NCBI GenBank assembly: GCA_037501455.1
Contig: CM074858.1
Coordinates: forward strand, 81,194,501 to 81,258,500
Direction: 5' to 3'
DNA length: 64,000 nt
Origin: Lantana camara
Lineage: Eukaryota > Streptophyta > Magnoliopsida > Lamiales > Verbenaceae
Notes under the pieces: generated by a model
Databases searched by the model: none
What the model saw: the letters and a program-made list of their open reading frames with translations, nothing else
What the model was told of the DNA's origin: nothing
Part shown: one piece after another, positions 1 to 12,071 of the stretch
Layout of the letters: every line of letters starts with the position of its first letter
Position numbering within the stretch: position 1 is the first letter of the stretch
Position numbers and translations under genes: made by a program

Positions 1-633
1 TGTGCGACCGGAAGAGGCTCTGAAACGCAAAAGAGAACAAGACCCGAGACTTAGACTCAATTATGAACCAGATAGACGCTCGACAATGCTTGTGAATGCA
101 AGGAATGCAATTGAAATTCTTAAATATGCCAAATAAATCCTACCAATTCTTATTCACACAATTCATATCAAATAAGGTCATAAGTTCAAAACAAGGCACA
201 TAACGCATAATATAACAAGCTAACATTGCATACAAGTCATAAATGAAGAAAGAAAATACAAAGAAAAACAACGAAGCGATAAAACGAGCAAGTGCCGCCG
301 CCATATTTTCAAATGACACGGCCGTGTCCGATTAAAATTAATTCAGGAGCCCCTGACACGGCCGTGTTGAGTTTTAGTTCAAAATTGACACGACCGTGTC
401 CGATTTTATAAAAATAATTCGTCCCAAGTCGAGAGGCTGACACGGCCCTGTCCAAAACATGTACAAAGCTGACACGGCCGTGTTGGCCCTTCGTCTTCGA
501 AAAAAAAATACAGCAGCTACAGTAACTCTACGCCAAAAAACAGAGGAAAAAGCAGGGCAACACGCAGCAACAACAAGCAACCATATCAAGCTACAAAACT
601 CATACAAACCAAAGTAAATCACTTCATGATCAA
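1..633 (-). mobile_element. LTR Z, left fragment (gypsy-type LTR, minus strand)
   Basis: Middle part of a minus-strand LTR whose 5' terminus is at 5274. Solo LTR W1 interrupts it at 633/634, and it continues at 4218 after one copy of the ATCAA target duplication. Its other end lies left of the window. It carries five copies of a GACACGGCCGTGTC palindrome (315-484). No coding sequence is visible; the short reading frames here are A/T-rich or follow the palindromes. Confidence 0.75.
315..484. repeat. Palindrome array, GACACGGCCGTGTC type
   Basis: Five 14-nt near-perfect palindromes at 315-328, 355-368, 387-400, 439-452 and 471-484. The spacers are 18-38 nt and unrelated in sequence. Two copies carry one substitution in the core (GACACGACCGTGTC and GACACGGCCCTGTC), and two end in T instead of C. 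Because the spacers are not repeated, this is not an ordinary tandem duplication. It lies in the predicted first intron of LTR Z. Confidence 0.9.
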
Positions 634-2256
634 TGTAACGCCCCGACTTTTCGGACGTAAAGGTATGACGTATGTGTTTACCAATTTGCGCAAATTAATT
701 GTTTTTACTTGTTTTATATTTAATTTTATTATAAATTGTTATTATTTTATTTTATTATATTTTATTTTAATTTAATATTATTTTAAAAATATTTCGTATT
801 ATAATATATATATATATATTTCAATTATTGCTAATTTAATTATTAATGTTAATTATGTTATTAATTTAATGATTATGCTAATTAAGTGTTATGTTAATTA
901 ATCATGCTTTAATTAATTAATTACGTGACCTTAATTTAAATTATTTAATATTAGATTTAAGTCATTTATTTAATTTTTTGCATGAATTTTAATGTTTATA
1001 TACATGAATTGCATGAATTGTGCATGTTGTTCATTTTGTGCTTCGTTCTTATATGAAATGATATCGAATTGCCACGAATTTGTAGTATGTCGTAAATATA
1101 TGTGTTATGAACATGCTTATGTGCTCGGTTTATGTTTTTGAATTTATTTGATAGGTTAACGAATTTAATTTGATTCGAGGAACCAAATCGGGGACTAACG
1201 AGCACTTAGTGTACCCTTGGTTCCGAATTTAATATCTTGAGCTCGGGAACTCGGATTCAAGTTTCGTCAACTCCGCTGAACTCGTAACGAAAATTCAAGT
1301 TTAGTAAACTTAGCCTCATATTTTTCCAAAGTCATTTGAACCTCCGAAATTCAACCGAAAAACGAATCGGCGACCAATTTGACCTTGCTGTACAAAATTA
1401 GCCATATCTTATCCAAACTTTAACCAAATTAACCATGGTTTGATTCTATTGAACCCTAACTCAACCACCTATCCTAATATGTCATGCCCTAACTAAACCA
1501 ATCCTCACACAATCCCAAAAACTCAGCCAAAGCTACTGCTTTTCAGTTCAGTCCCGTAACCCTTCATTCCTTAGAGATTTTGGAGCTCAAATCTCATCCA
1601 AACTTCATCCAATCAACAAGGTAAGTTTAGGATTGTAATATATGTTCATTTCTGTTCATTTCCATCCTTTCATTCATGAATTTGAGCATGGTTTCTTGAA
1701 TTTCTGGACTGATTGCGTAAATAAGTGTTTTGAGCAAAATTATTGATCTCATTCGATTCTTAATGGTTTTGATTGATTCCAAGCTTGAGAATGATTATTT
1801 TGACATCCTCATATCATTTATGATCATTGATTTCTTGGTGGTTGAGATATTAATGAGTTATCATTTATTGTACTTTGAGAAATTCCACATGAATGTCACG
1901 CATGCTTTCTCCTCTTGGTTGAACACTTTTGGAACTGAATTATGTGTTGGATTTATGTTGTTTTGCTGCCATTTGTTAGCCTTTGTGACCTGAACATGTT
2001 GGGATGGTCGGAGATCTTCTTGCTCTGTTTTTCTTCGAGATTTTTGCTCTGTTTTGGCTTGGATGTGTTGCTGTCACAGCTGCTACATTTCTCCTTGCTT
2101 TTGCTGTTAGTTTCATGGCATTGTGGGATCATTCTTGTTGAGTTCTTGCAGCTTTTCATGCTGAATTTTGTTGCTTTTGTTGCCTGCTTTTCTTGCGTTC
2201 GTTGCTGCCTTCTTCCGCGTCAGTTGCTGTCAAGAAAACAGGGGATGTGCTGGTGC

Positions 2257-2382
2257 GAGACACGGGGGTGCCATTTTTGCTCGTTCCAGCGAGGAACGGG
2301 GGTGCGAATTGGCCTGGAATTGCTGTACCGAGAGACGGGGGTGTCTCGGTCTGGGCTTGGGAGGTGACACGGGGGTGTCACC
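2257..2382. repeat. Palindrome array, GACACGGGGGTGTC type
   Basis: Four GC-rich hairpin motifs. The last (2363-2382) has a perfect 8-bp stem GGTGACAC/GTGTCACC around GGGG. The third, starting at 2338, has outer arms CCGAGA/TCTCGG. The arms differ between copies but remain complementary. The array sits in predicted intron 1 of W1. Confidence 0.8.
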
Positions 2383-3752
2383 CCGTTTTTCCTAGACTGT
2401 TTGCCTGCAATTTCCCTGAACTGCTGAATATATATATATGCTTGTGTGCTGTGTGTGCGTGAGTATGCATGGCTGTTTGATTGTGTGTGTGTGCATGGTG
2501 TTATTTTATTTGCATGCATAAATATATTATATATATTGTGTATATGCATGGCTTTGTGTGTGTACGTGTATGCATGTATTTATATAATATATTGCATGCA
2601 TATATACATATATATATTTATGCATGTGTGCGTGTATATATATATATACTTATGTTATTTATATAATTGTTATATATTTATTATATTATATATGTTTATT
2701 ATATATTATATATATTTATTATATATTTTAAATATTATTTGATTTAATTCAATTCTTGAAATTAATTGATATGCATTATGAATGTTATGAATTTATGAAT
2801 TTATGAATTTATGAAATTGAATGAAATATATGAACGAATGATTTGATTATATGTTGTAAATTTCTTAATAGTGCACATGAACATTTTTATGATATAACAT
2901 GATCATTTATGCATTCATGTCATATTCACTTCATTGCCGAGCGTCCTATGTGGTCATTGAGTCTCATACCTTTTCTTTTGCATAGATTCGGGTTTGGTCG
3001 GAGACGAGGGCGAGCATTGAGACGCTTGTGCCTTTCTTTTGCTTTGTAAAGGTGGGTTTTTCTTCTACTAGTTAAAACAACCATATATATTCCTTATGTG
3101 CAAGGTTTTAAGCCAAAATAGTATATTTATATATATCGAGTCATTTTGGGTAAATGATTTCAAACGTATGACCCCTTTTATTTATGAAACCCTACCTTAT
3201 GTTTGGCGAGACATTTATGATTTATGATTGCACGGGCCCCGGGACTTAGTATATGTGGCTAACCGAGGAAGCAAGGGCTGACGGGGATTCCATATACTAG
3301 TCCCAACCAAACTACGGTGATACCAGCCCTCGCTAGGAGGTTTAGCGAGGAATGGGAGCTGAGTGCCCTTGGGGGATTCATGTACCCCCATTGGCCTATG
3401 TATGAACCGGTGGCCGGGTCTTGCAAGCCTGTCCACCACCCGGAGGAAGAAGGTGTATATGAATGATTATGATCATGTTATGTATGAGCACAGAAGATTT
3501 ATGTATGATAATGAATGATTGAATAATTGATTATGATTACACGAGGAGTAGGTTGGAGATTGTGCACGCCCACTCGCCGGGCCATAAATCCTTATGAACA
3601 ATTATGAATGAATATGAACGTCGTAATCCCGTTGATGTTTTCTTTTGTTTTAACCACTTGGTAATTCTTATCAAACTTCTCACGGGATTAGGGCTTGCAT
3701 GTATGTGTTTAATTTATGCGATATTATATCTTATGCCCCGTTTTATACCCAC

Positions 3753-3769
3753 CAGTCTCTTTTAGACTG
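3753..3769 (+). promoter_or_regulatory. Stem-loop upstream of intron 2 acceptor (W1)
   Basis: CAGTCT-CTTTT-AGACTG, a 6-bp stem with a 5-nt loop, ending 30 nt before the predicted 3' splice site. The same structure occurs at the same place in the other gypsy-type LTRs here, with paired substitutions. Its role is unknown. Confidence 0.6.
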
Positions 3770-4217
3770 AACCCGGTTGTTTTCAGTTGTTTTGTGCAGG
3801 TATAGGAGTGCTAGGCGGTAATACAAGTCGTCTAGGTCTTGCATTTATGTTTAGCACTTCTTTTCAGTCTCATATGTTCATACTCTTATTGCTACTTTGT
3901 TTTTGATCATAGTATAGCATGGAGCGTCATGATTTGTAGGCCGTGAGTGCCGTTGAATATTTGGATGCTTTTGTATATCTATTTTTGGAGCTTGGTGGCT
4001 CATTGTAGATATTATATGTCGTTCTTGCTTCCGCGTTTTATTTTAACTCTGATTTTATATTATCTTGAGTTGAATGGTTTAAGGGTTAGTCCCGCCTAGC
4101 ATACCGTGTGTGTTGTGTCCCCGTTCGCCGTGGATTTGGCACGTGTATGGACTTCCATTTCATATATGGGTCGGGTCCCGGTGCGGGGGATGTGGTACCT
4201 TACGCTCGGGTGCTACA

Positions 4218-5274
4218 ATCAATATATAATCTCCCAACTATCACAAAAGTTCAAGAATCATCATATATCTCAAGTTCATCCAAGCAAGAATTTGAATTCC
4301 ATTAATGGTAACCTTCACCAAGCTCAACCATCAGCAAAAGGGGATTCATATAATCAATTTAGAGTCATAAGAGATCAAATATATAACTTCAAATCAAAGC
4401 TTAACACTAAGAAGCACAAGAGATCATCAAACCCTCAAAATACATGCCATGCTCCATAAATACACCAAACCTAGCTCAAAGCATGGAATTAATAGCTCAA
4501 AATGATCATATAATCATGTACATATCAAATACTAACTTACCCCTTGAAGAAGATGGAAGAAAATGGAGATTAGAGCTCAAATTCTCCTTAGTGTGAATAG
4601 TGACGGGTTTGAAGGGTTTAGCTCCAAAGTTGCTGCACTTCTCCTCTCTTCCTTGTATGTACCGAGATAGAGGAGAGGGAGGGATGAATATACATTGTGT
4701 TGGTGGAGTGTGGCCCAAGCTTGAGGGTAATACGTCAAGAATTGAGGGACTAAAGTGCAAATAGGTGAAAGGTAGTCATATAGGAGCGAGGTAAGTTTCC
4801 GGTCGGATTTCGGAGTATCGAATGATCTTAAAAGGTTATGAGGCTTAGTCCATCGAACTCAAATCGTCGAAACAAGCTCAACGGTAGGGACGGAATTCGA
4901 ATCCGAATTCCCGAGCTCAAAATACACACATTAGAACCTAAGTTGCGCTAAAAGCATTTTAGCCTCCTTTAGGTTCCGAACGAAACAAATAATTCAAAAG
5001 CTCAACAAATAGATTCGAAAACATAAAACGAATATAAATCAAAGTTCATAACACGTAATTCTCCAACATACTAAAACAACGAAAAATTTCAAATTCAATT
5101 CAAGCATAAACGAATCAATCCATAACAAATTCCGTACATACTCAAATAAGAATCATTCAAATTCATAAGAAATATCTAAAAATAGGAATTAAAAGAATAA
5201 AGAATATGAATTTAAATAATGTAAATTCGCGCACAAACGTCATACCTGTACGGTTTGGAAGTCGGGGTGTCACA
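4218..5274 (-). mobile_element. LTR Z, 5'-terminal fragment (minus strand)
   Basis: Read on the minus strand, it begins TGTGACACCCCGAC at 5274 and runs to 4218, where W1 was inserted. A donor-like GGGGTAAGT lies at 4540 (minus), as in the other LTRs. The first ATCAA bases (4218-4222) are the W1 target duplication. Z itself interrupts LTR Y at 5274/5275. Confidence 0.75.
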
Positions 5275-6119
5275 TATGTTATTTCTATTTTATGAGGAGT
5301 TGAGGTTGGAAGCTCGTACTCACCGAGCAGTTGACTATGTTATGTTATGGAATTATGAATCGGGATAGAGTCTTTCTGGAAAATGGTTTCTAAACTTATA
5401 TCTATATCTATTTGGGTTATTTCGAAATGTTTTGGTATGCAACACCTATCCTCGGTTCATGTGTCCATCCTTTCATTCTGTGCTGTGCTCTTTATATATA
5501 TATTGTGGGTGTGCGTTAGCCCCCTCACTCAGTCAGTTGACTGACACCTCATTTTGTCTTTTAGTTGCAGGATCTTTTGGCTTGAGCTAGGCGGAAATGA
5601 GTCTTCGGAGTCACACTTGTCAGTCTAGATGGTATTAGGATGCATTTGTCGTATACTTTATTTATGTTATGTATTTATGTTTCACACTTGAACGTTATTT
5701 TTATGTTCTACTTAGACTTAAACCCGTGTGGGGTTAGTAAGCTAGTACTTGGATGTTAAGAGATATTATGATGATACTTATGCTGTTTATTATGTTGGAT
5801 TATGAATTGATTCGGGATTAGGTATCTATGCTAGTTGAACCCGTCACCTGTTATGTATGTTGATATTCGGGACTGGGTATTTATGCTAGTTGAACCCGTC
5901 ACCTGCTTTGCATGTTTTGTTTTAAATACTTCCGCTATCTATTGTTGTTGGTTTTAATTGCTTCCGCACTCTGAGTCTGTCAAGTTAGATCCGCCAAGCC
6001 TAGTGTGTGAGTTGGTCTCCCATTCGCTATGATTCGGATTCGGGCATGGACTTTCCATTTCGTGACCGGGTCTGGGTCTTAGTGCGAGGGATGTGGCATC
6101 CTCCGTTTGGGATGTTACA
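5275..6119 (+). mobile_element. LTR Y, 3' fragment (plus strand)
   Basis: The 3' part of an LTR closely similar to 27452-28242 and 32640-33697. It includes the stem-loop TCAGTCAGTTGACTGA (5529-5544), the acceptor-like TTGCAG|G and the terminal block ending GGATGTTACA at 6119. Its 5' part was displaced by the insertion of Z and lies outside the window. The terminus is inserted in LTR X. Confidence 0.75.
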
Positions 6120-7419
6120 AGCAGCCATGGAGGTAATGCCCGTTACCTTCCCAAACATCAAACGCCTTAACGCCCGTTACCCCGCGCAGGAGCTTTGTCT
6201 TTGCTAAAGTTTAGCCCTTTTTCTTGCCTTCAATTGCAGCAGCAGCAGGACACAAACCAGCAACCAAAAGCAGCACAACAACAGCAAGAATACGCAAAGA
6301 AAACAGCAAAACAAACACCATAAAAGCAGCAAACTCACATGCAACAGCAAAGGATGCAAAAGATGAAATTCAAACTCGTTTCTCCAAGCTTTTCATGAAG
6401 TCCAACTATGGTGGTTCATCATACACAAATCATACCTCAAATTCATGCTCATATATGCATAAAGGAATCTAGAGTGATCACATTTCATGCATCAACTCAC
6501 ACAAAAACCAAACAGAAGCCATAGATTCAAGAATTGAAGCTAAAACCTAACTATTCATGCTCTTGTTCAAACCATACTCAAACCTTGATGAAAATGCACA
6601 AACTATAGCTTAAAAGAACCAAAATGAGATAAGGCACAAGAACATATGCTTACCTCTTGAAATGGTTGAAGGATGAAGAAGATTGAGTTCAAATTCTTCA
6701 AGAAATGGATAGTGGCGGGTGAGATTTCTTCCCCTTCTCTTTTCCAGAGAAATTCCCTTCTCTCCTTACTGGGGTTGCAAATGATTGGTTAAGGGTCAGG
6801 TAGAGGGTTGAGTTAGGTTTAATTAGGATCAATAATCGGGTCATTTGGTTAAGAAACGAGATAGTTATGGCTAAAACCGTAAAAGGTCACAAAGCTGTGC
6901 GTGTTCCATGTTTCGGGAAAATTTCGGAGGCCCAAACGGGCTTAGAAAAATACAAGGATTAGATCCATGGCTCTGGATTTTTGTTATGAGTCCAGCACTA
7001 CTCCCAGAATTTGAATCCGAATTCCCGATCTCAAGATATGCCGTCCGGAACACAAGGTGTGCTAAAACTCCGTTAGGCCCTTGAGTCCCCAAAACAAATA
7101 AATGGTCAAAGACCACAACAAACGAGTTCTAAAACGTAAAACAGGCACATAAATGAATTCATAACACATAAATATCATGCATATCAAGTTGTTACAAAAA
7201 TAAAAAATAAGTACGGGGTAAAACAAATTAAAAACGGGATCAAACGGGAGGCTAAACGTTCAAAAATTCAAATAACACACTTAACAAATAATTCATATAA
7301 ATCAAGTATAAGATATAAACATTATAATAAACACATAAATGCATAAATAAATAATTTAAAAGAGCATTTAGCTCAATCGTGACGACATACCTGGATGGTC
7401 GAAAAGTCGGGGTGTCACA
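6120..7419 (-). mobile_element. LTR X, 5' fragment (minus strand)
   Basis: Read on the minus strand, it begins TGTGACACCCCGAC at 7419. A donor-like AGAG|GTAAGC is at about 6653, and palindromic motifs around ACGCCCGTTAC are at 6130-6190. LTR Y interrupts it at 6120. The remainder must lie left of the window. No protein is recognisable in its reading frames. Confidence 0.7.
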
Positions 7420-7688
7420 GTTTAAGTCACCTAATTAATTTTCAAAGACATTAAAAATTGTATTTCTTCAAAAGAAATCTTATCTCTTCAAACAAATACA
7501 AAAAAGTTATTTAAATACGTCTTAAAAATTATATATTTTCAATGAAAATCTATAACCAATTAGAAATGGTTTCTTAAGAAATTTATTTTTAGAGAAATAT
7601 TCACATAATGGATTAATCCATCATATGTTTCAATTAGAGAAATCTTAAAGAAAAATCTTCACACAATCGATCACTCGATCCTTATCTT
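7420..7688. other. Unassigned A/T-rich sequence
   Basis: Sequence between the start of LTR X and the end of LTR V. It is about three quarters A+T and has no reading frame or repeat that I recognise. It may be the target DNA or an internal remnant of an older element. Confidence 0.4.
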
Positions 7689-8189
7689 GTAGCGCCCTGC
7701 ACGGTGGGTCACCACATCCCCCGCACGAAAGCCAAATCCACTTACGAAATGGGAAGTCCGTACATGAACCAAGCAGAGGTGAACGGGAGAAAGACGGATA
7801 CACACCTAAGCTAGGCGGAGCGTAGACCCTGACTTCAAAATTTAAAACGACAAAACAAGAGCGGAAGCGGCAACATTCAAACAAAGAAAATCATACAGGA
7901 ACAATTAACGGGTTCAACTAGCATAGATACCTAATCCCGAATTCAACATAAATAATAAAAGTAATGGGTTCATCTATCCGTCGTAGCCTATGCCGAAAAT
8001 TCATATCATAACAAGATAAAACATGCAAGTATACATTCATATGTACAAACTTAATCAAATTACAAAATACGTATGCAAAAGACTCAAACTTATACAAAGA
8101 ACTCGACAGACCCTAAAGACTCGACTCATGTCGCCTAACTCGAACTCCGAAGCCAAACCTGCAAGCTTACACTGACTGAGTGAGGGGCT
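7689..8189 (-). mobile_element. LTR V, 3'-terminal fragment (minus strand)
   Basis: The plus-strand start TGTAGCGCCCTGC is the reverse complement of an LTR 3' end. The usual terminal block follows (ATCCCCCGCAC, a 'gaacggg' box, 'ctaggcgg'). It stops at 8189, where Copia-1 is inserted, so GGGCT (8185-8189) is the likely target duplication of Copia-1. The partner copy is outside the window. Confidence 0.7.
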
Positions 8190-10081
8190 TGTTGGAAAAA
8201 CAAGAAACAATAACGCAGCAGAATTTAAAGATTTTTCCCAAAAGAAGATTGAATCTTGCAATTGTTATTCGCAATTCGTAGGGTTCTAAGAAACTCACTT
8301 AGATCGACGTTTTCTTGACACGTTTGAGCCGCCTACAAACGATCTTCAAGCGGCAAGTCCCCAAGCTCCTTCAAATCCTTCAAGACTCCATGAAAGCAAC
8401 CCTCTAGAGGAACAATCCACACCAACCTCAATCACGATCTAAACGGGGAAGATGCTAGTTCTATGTTTAGTGTTTTAGGCTCTACGGATTGTGTGATATA
8501 ATATGGAGAGGGAGACTTTTGCTATCACTCATCAAGGGGTTCGGACCCCTTGTATTTATAGCTATGGGTTTCGAACCCCATCTTCTATTAGGGATAGTAT
8601 TTTCACCCACTAGCTAGTACATTCCTGGCTTGGAGAGAAAGACTCTTACTTTGACCAAAAGTCTCCTTTTTACCAACTTGTCAAGCAAGAATATAATATC
8701 CAACTCTTTTAGATATTTTAATTAATTTTATTTATTCATAATAAATAACTTAAAGCGAATAATTAATTAATTAACAATTAATTATTTATTAGACTTAATA
8801 TCTCCAAATTATGACTTTAATTATAATTCATAATTAAATTAAAGTCCATTAAATAATTAATCAATATTAATTATTTAATCACCACATTCAGGACACGTGT
8901 CCACACGTGTGAATCACACTTGTGGTCCCCAACCAATCACTTATTGGTTTGATCAACTCGTTTAATCGATTTAAGCCTTAACCCTCATGACTGGGCATTT
9001 GTGTGTGACCCTCTAGGTTCTTAATTCAATTAGCAGTGACCCTAATTAATTAATTCCTAATTAATTATTCGGTCCACAGATCAAACTACCATAGTCTAGC
9101 AACAGGTGTGTGACCTCTAGCTGAATAAGAATATCTCATTTCGAAAGAACCTTTAAGTCATTGACATATGTGAGATAAAATCCTCCTATATCCCATCTCT
9201 CAATCGAGATCTAGGGCAAGGGAATAATCAGAACCCTAACAATCTCGATCTTAAAGTTAAGTGTATTTCATATCCATTTGATCTCGATCCAAGAAACCTA
9301 TTTCTTGATCTCAATCCACTGCCTTGGCCAAAGACTCCATTGTGGCATGTGAATGACTTACACAATAAGAGATGAACTCTCTTTCACAAGTGTAGGTCCT
9401 TTATCGATTCTCATATGCTTCCATGTGCCACTTGTGTAGACCCAGCACGAGCTTTGAATCGGTTGTCTAAGGCGATACCCTTTAAAGCTCATACATAAGA
9501 CTACAGAGTTAGCCCACAAAGCATCGATGGAATCTCAAGTCTAAGGACTACTTAATCACATCAATGACTAGTGAGATATTTCCTAATCTGGAAGTTTCTA
9601 TTTCCAGAAATAGAAACTTCCTTTCCCATTTAGGAATCTTCTCACACGGGACACCTCAGTGTACCTACTTAGAATAAGTAAGCACCCCCATGTATCACAC
9701 ACATATCAATCAATACACTTTGCACCCTATGAAATAAGGTAGTCCTTCTTAAGGGCGTGATCACACGAGCAAGCCTCAAATGAGTCATATCGACACTCCC
9801 ACTGTCTTTTGGACTCATCGGCTTGGAGTGATTTATAATCATGACTTAAGTGATTTAGGGCTCGTCTCATGAACCACTTCACCTAGATGGTTGAGTCCTA
9901 TAAGTCATTTTGATTAGGAGAGTTCTTATACATGCACAACTAAAGTAAACATACAATCAAACAAGAGCATATAAAGAAGTGAAACCTTGGTTCGTTTATT
10001 ATTCAGAGATTGTTTGTGATTTACAAAAGGAAAAGTACTAAGCAGACTATTACATTGGCTTTCAGGGCACTATTCCTAACA
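8190..10081 (-). mobile_element. Copia-1 3' LTR (Ty1/copia)
   Basis: An 1892-bp LTR. On the minus strand it starts TGTTAGGAATAGTG at 10081 and ends TTTTCCAACA at 8190. A polypurine tract adjoins its 5' side. A TATA box (TATAAATAC, minus, 8552-8560) is followed by a perfect hairpin AAGGGGT-TCGG-ACCCCTT (8534-8551). Its relative at 40410-40980 is the remnant of the 5' LTR. Confidence 0.88.
8552..8560 (-). promoter_or_regulatory. TATA box of Copia-1 LTR
   Basis: TATAAATAC on the minus strand, directly followed by a 7-bp-stem hairpin. The corresponding stretch is missing from the 5' LTR copy near 40760. Confidence 0.55.
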
Positions 10082-10100
10082 ATCTCCTACTTGCCCGTCA
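10082..10100 (-). other. Copia-1 polypurine tract
   Basis: The minus strand reads GGGCAAGTAGGAGATT immediately before the LTR start TGTTAGG. This is the usual plus-strand priming site of plant copia elements. Confidence 0.85.
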
Positions 10101-10588
10101 AAGCCATTCAAAAGCTAATCTAAGTTCCATCTTTGCAAGATGACCTTCTAATGCTTCTTGACTAAGGGGTTTAGTAAGTGGATCTGCCACGTTCTCTGCT
10201 GATGTGACCCTCTCTATTTGCACATCACCTCGTTTGATGATATCACAGATTAGGTGATACTTCCTCATAATGTGCTTGGTCCGTTGGTGAGATCTTGGTT
10301 CTCTTGCTTGAGTAACCGACCCAGTGTTGTCCACAAAACACAGTTCATGCTAGGAACAACATTCAATTCTTGAATGAATTTTCTAATCCAAACACCTTCC
10401 TTAGCTGCATCATTTGCAGCTAGGTATTCGGCCTTAGTGGTCGAATATGCAGTGGTCGATTGTTTGGAACTTTTCCAACTCACTGCTCCTCCATTAAGGC
10501 AGAAAATGTATCCTGACATTGACTTAAAATCATCTAAGTCAAACGCAAAACTTGTACCACAGTATCCTTCGACGATTAGATCTTTCTG
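10098..10588 (-). pseudogene. Copia-1 RNase H, C-terminal part of pol (broken)
   Basis: The minus-strand translation contains MSGYIFCLNGGAVSWKSSKQ, TKAEYLAANDAAKEG and, in another frame, DNTGSVTQAREPRSHQRTKH and NVADPLTKPLS. These are the standard C-terminal copia RNase H blocks. The frame changes near 10333 by a one-base insertion. The usual first catalytic Asp after the GY motif reads Gly (GYCGTS). The preceding part of reverse transcriptase is absent: sequence breaks at 10588, where LTR A of the tandem element begins, and copia sequence resumes only at 20408. This is a remnant and cannot be functional. Confidence 0.85.
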
Positions 10589-11304
10589 TGTAACACCCCG
10601 TACACGTGGAGGTGCCACACCCCCGCACTATAGATCAATTCACATACGAAATGGTCAATCCGTACATGAACCAACCTATAGCGAACGGGTGATAATGCAA
10701 TACTCGACAAGCTAGGCGGGATAACTAAAACATGCAGTAAGATAAAGCGGAAGCATAAAGTAATTTCTAACAAATAGTTTCATTTATTCAATCATGATAT
10801 TTCTCATTTTCCAAAAAAATATATTCTAAAGTTGCATATCAATACATTATCATCTCCAATTTTAACAATAATAATAACTACAGCTCCATCATAAACAATT
10901 AAATACACGAACCACGGATGACATGACTACATGAACTGGACTCGACTCGACTCAACTCCCGCCTAGCGTGCACCTGCAATACCTGAAAGGTGGAGGCGTC
11001 AGTCTGTGAAGACTGAGTGAGGGGTTTACATATATATTAGCGCAGATAACATGCAAGTTATATTCTCGGGTAAAGGTTTATAAAGACAAATATACAAGTT
11101 TAATAATAACATGGCTTCGCCCGGGAATACAACTATCAATATTAAATACTTGTTCACTTCATACCATCGATAAACATGCTCGCTTGCTTGTTAATCATTA
11201 GGTGATCATGCAATTCAATTATCGTGCAATCATGCAATAGTGTAATTACTTAGCACGTTCATGAAATGGAGATCATGCAATCACTACATGGCTTGCTCGT
11301 AACA

Positions 11305-11611
11305 TGATAGGGTTTATTCCTCCTGTGATTGGACGGACAATCATTGGCACGAAACCAATCCAGCGCCCTTCACTCAGAAGGACCTGGCCAGGGGAAACAT
11401 GGGTACACGATAGGGTTTTGTTCTTCTTGTGGTTGGACGGACAACCACGGGCAGGACCCGTCCAGTGCCCTCACTAAGGAGAACCTGGCCAAGAGAACAC
11501 ACGAACATGGTAGGATATTGTTCTTCTTGTGATTGGACGGACAATCATTGGCACGAAACCAATCCAGCGCCCCCACTAAGGAGGACCTGGCCAAGAGAAC
11601 ACACTTGCTTG
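11305..11611. repeat. Three ~100-bp tandem units with internal hairpins
   Basis: Units with the core GATTGGACGGACAATC begin near 11327, 11430 and 11531. In units 1 and 3 the arms are GATTG/CAATC and ATTGG/CCAAT. In unit 2 they are GGTTG/CAACC and ACGGG/CCCGT, so both sides of each stem changed together. An identical arrangement lies at 17165-17470. It occupies predicted intron 2. Confidence 0.8.
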
Positions 11612-12071
11612 CATTCATGAACATGGCATGCTTTGATGGGTGAACACTAACATGCTTTACTTGCTTGATTAATGAACAATAATATAACTTGAAACGATAA
11701 ATGGTTTCATGAAAATATAACTATAAATACCTTTTGGTTAAAACAATCACGTAAAGGTTATACGGGTTCTATATAACTAGAAATTAAACCTCACCTGACA
11801 GGCGACACACGACTCGTGAATGCGTGAACGTGCTCATGATCCATAATCTCCACCCTGGAGAATAACTGGACAAGAAACGGAACAATGTACGTGCATGAGA
11901 CAACCATTCAAGCATATTATTCATATAATGACGCACGGCATGATCATACACGAGACATCGAGCAATACACAATGTAGCATGAAAACATGTTGTTTCGACA
12001 TATAATCAATCATATAATAGCAATTCGGGATCAAATAAGCCATTGGAACGACGTCCCAAAAATCCCATTTT

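Larger units (their letters stand above)
1621..3799 (+). other. Predicted two-intron leader inside LTR W1
   Basis: Donor-like AACAAG|GTAAGT at 1620/1621. Acceptor-like TTGCATAG|A at 2985/2986 is followed by a 66-nt middle exon, 2986-3051, ending TAAAG|GTGGGT. The final acceptor TTTTGTGCAG|G is at 3799/3800. The same order of signals recurs in the other LTRs of this window, with middle exons of 60-75 nt. Splicing is inferred from sequence only. Confidence 0.5.
634..4217 (+). mobile_element. Solo LTR W1 (gypsy-type), TSD ATCAA
   Basis: A 3584-bp LTR starting TGTAACGCCCCGAC and ending GGGTGCTACA, flanked by perfect 5-bp target duplications ATCAA at 629-633 and 4218-4222. No internal region, primer-binding site or polypurine tract adjoins it. 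It is therefore a solo LTR, the usual product of recombination between the two LTRs of one element. The LTR at 35472-39146 (minus) is the same family, and 30626-32639 is a truncated relative. It contains a predicted two-intron leader, a palindrome array and an A/T-rich microsatellite stretch around 2430-2740. Confidence 0.92.

Noticed and set aside
2446..2742. 98-codon frame rich in Tyr, Ile and Cys, and a similar one at 37032-37268
   Set aside because: Product of (TA)n and TGTG/CATG microsatellite sequence within W-family LTRs.
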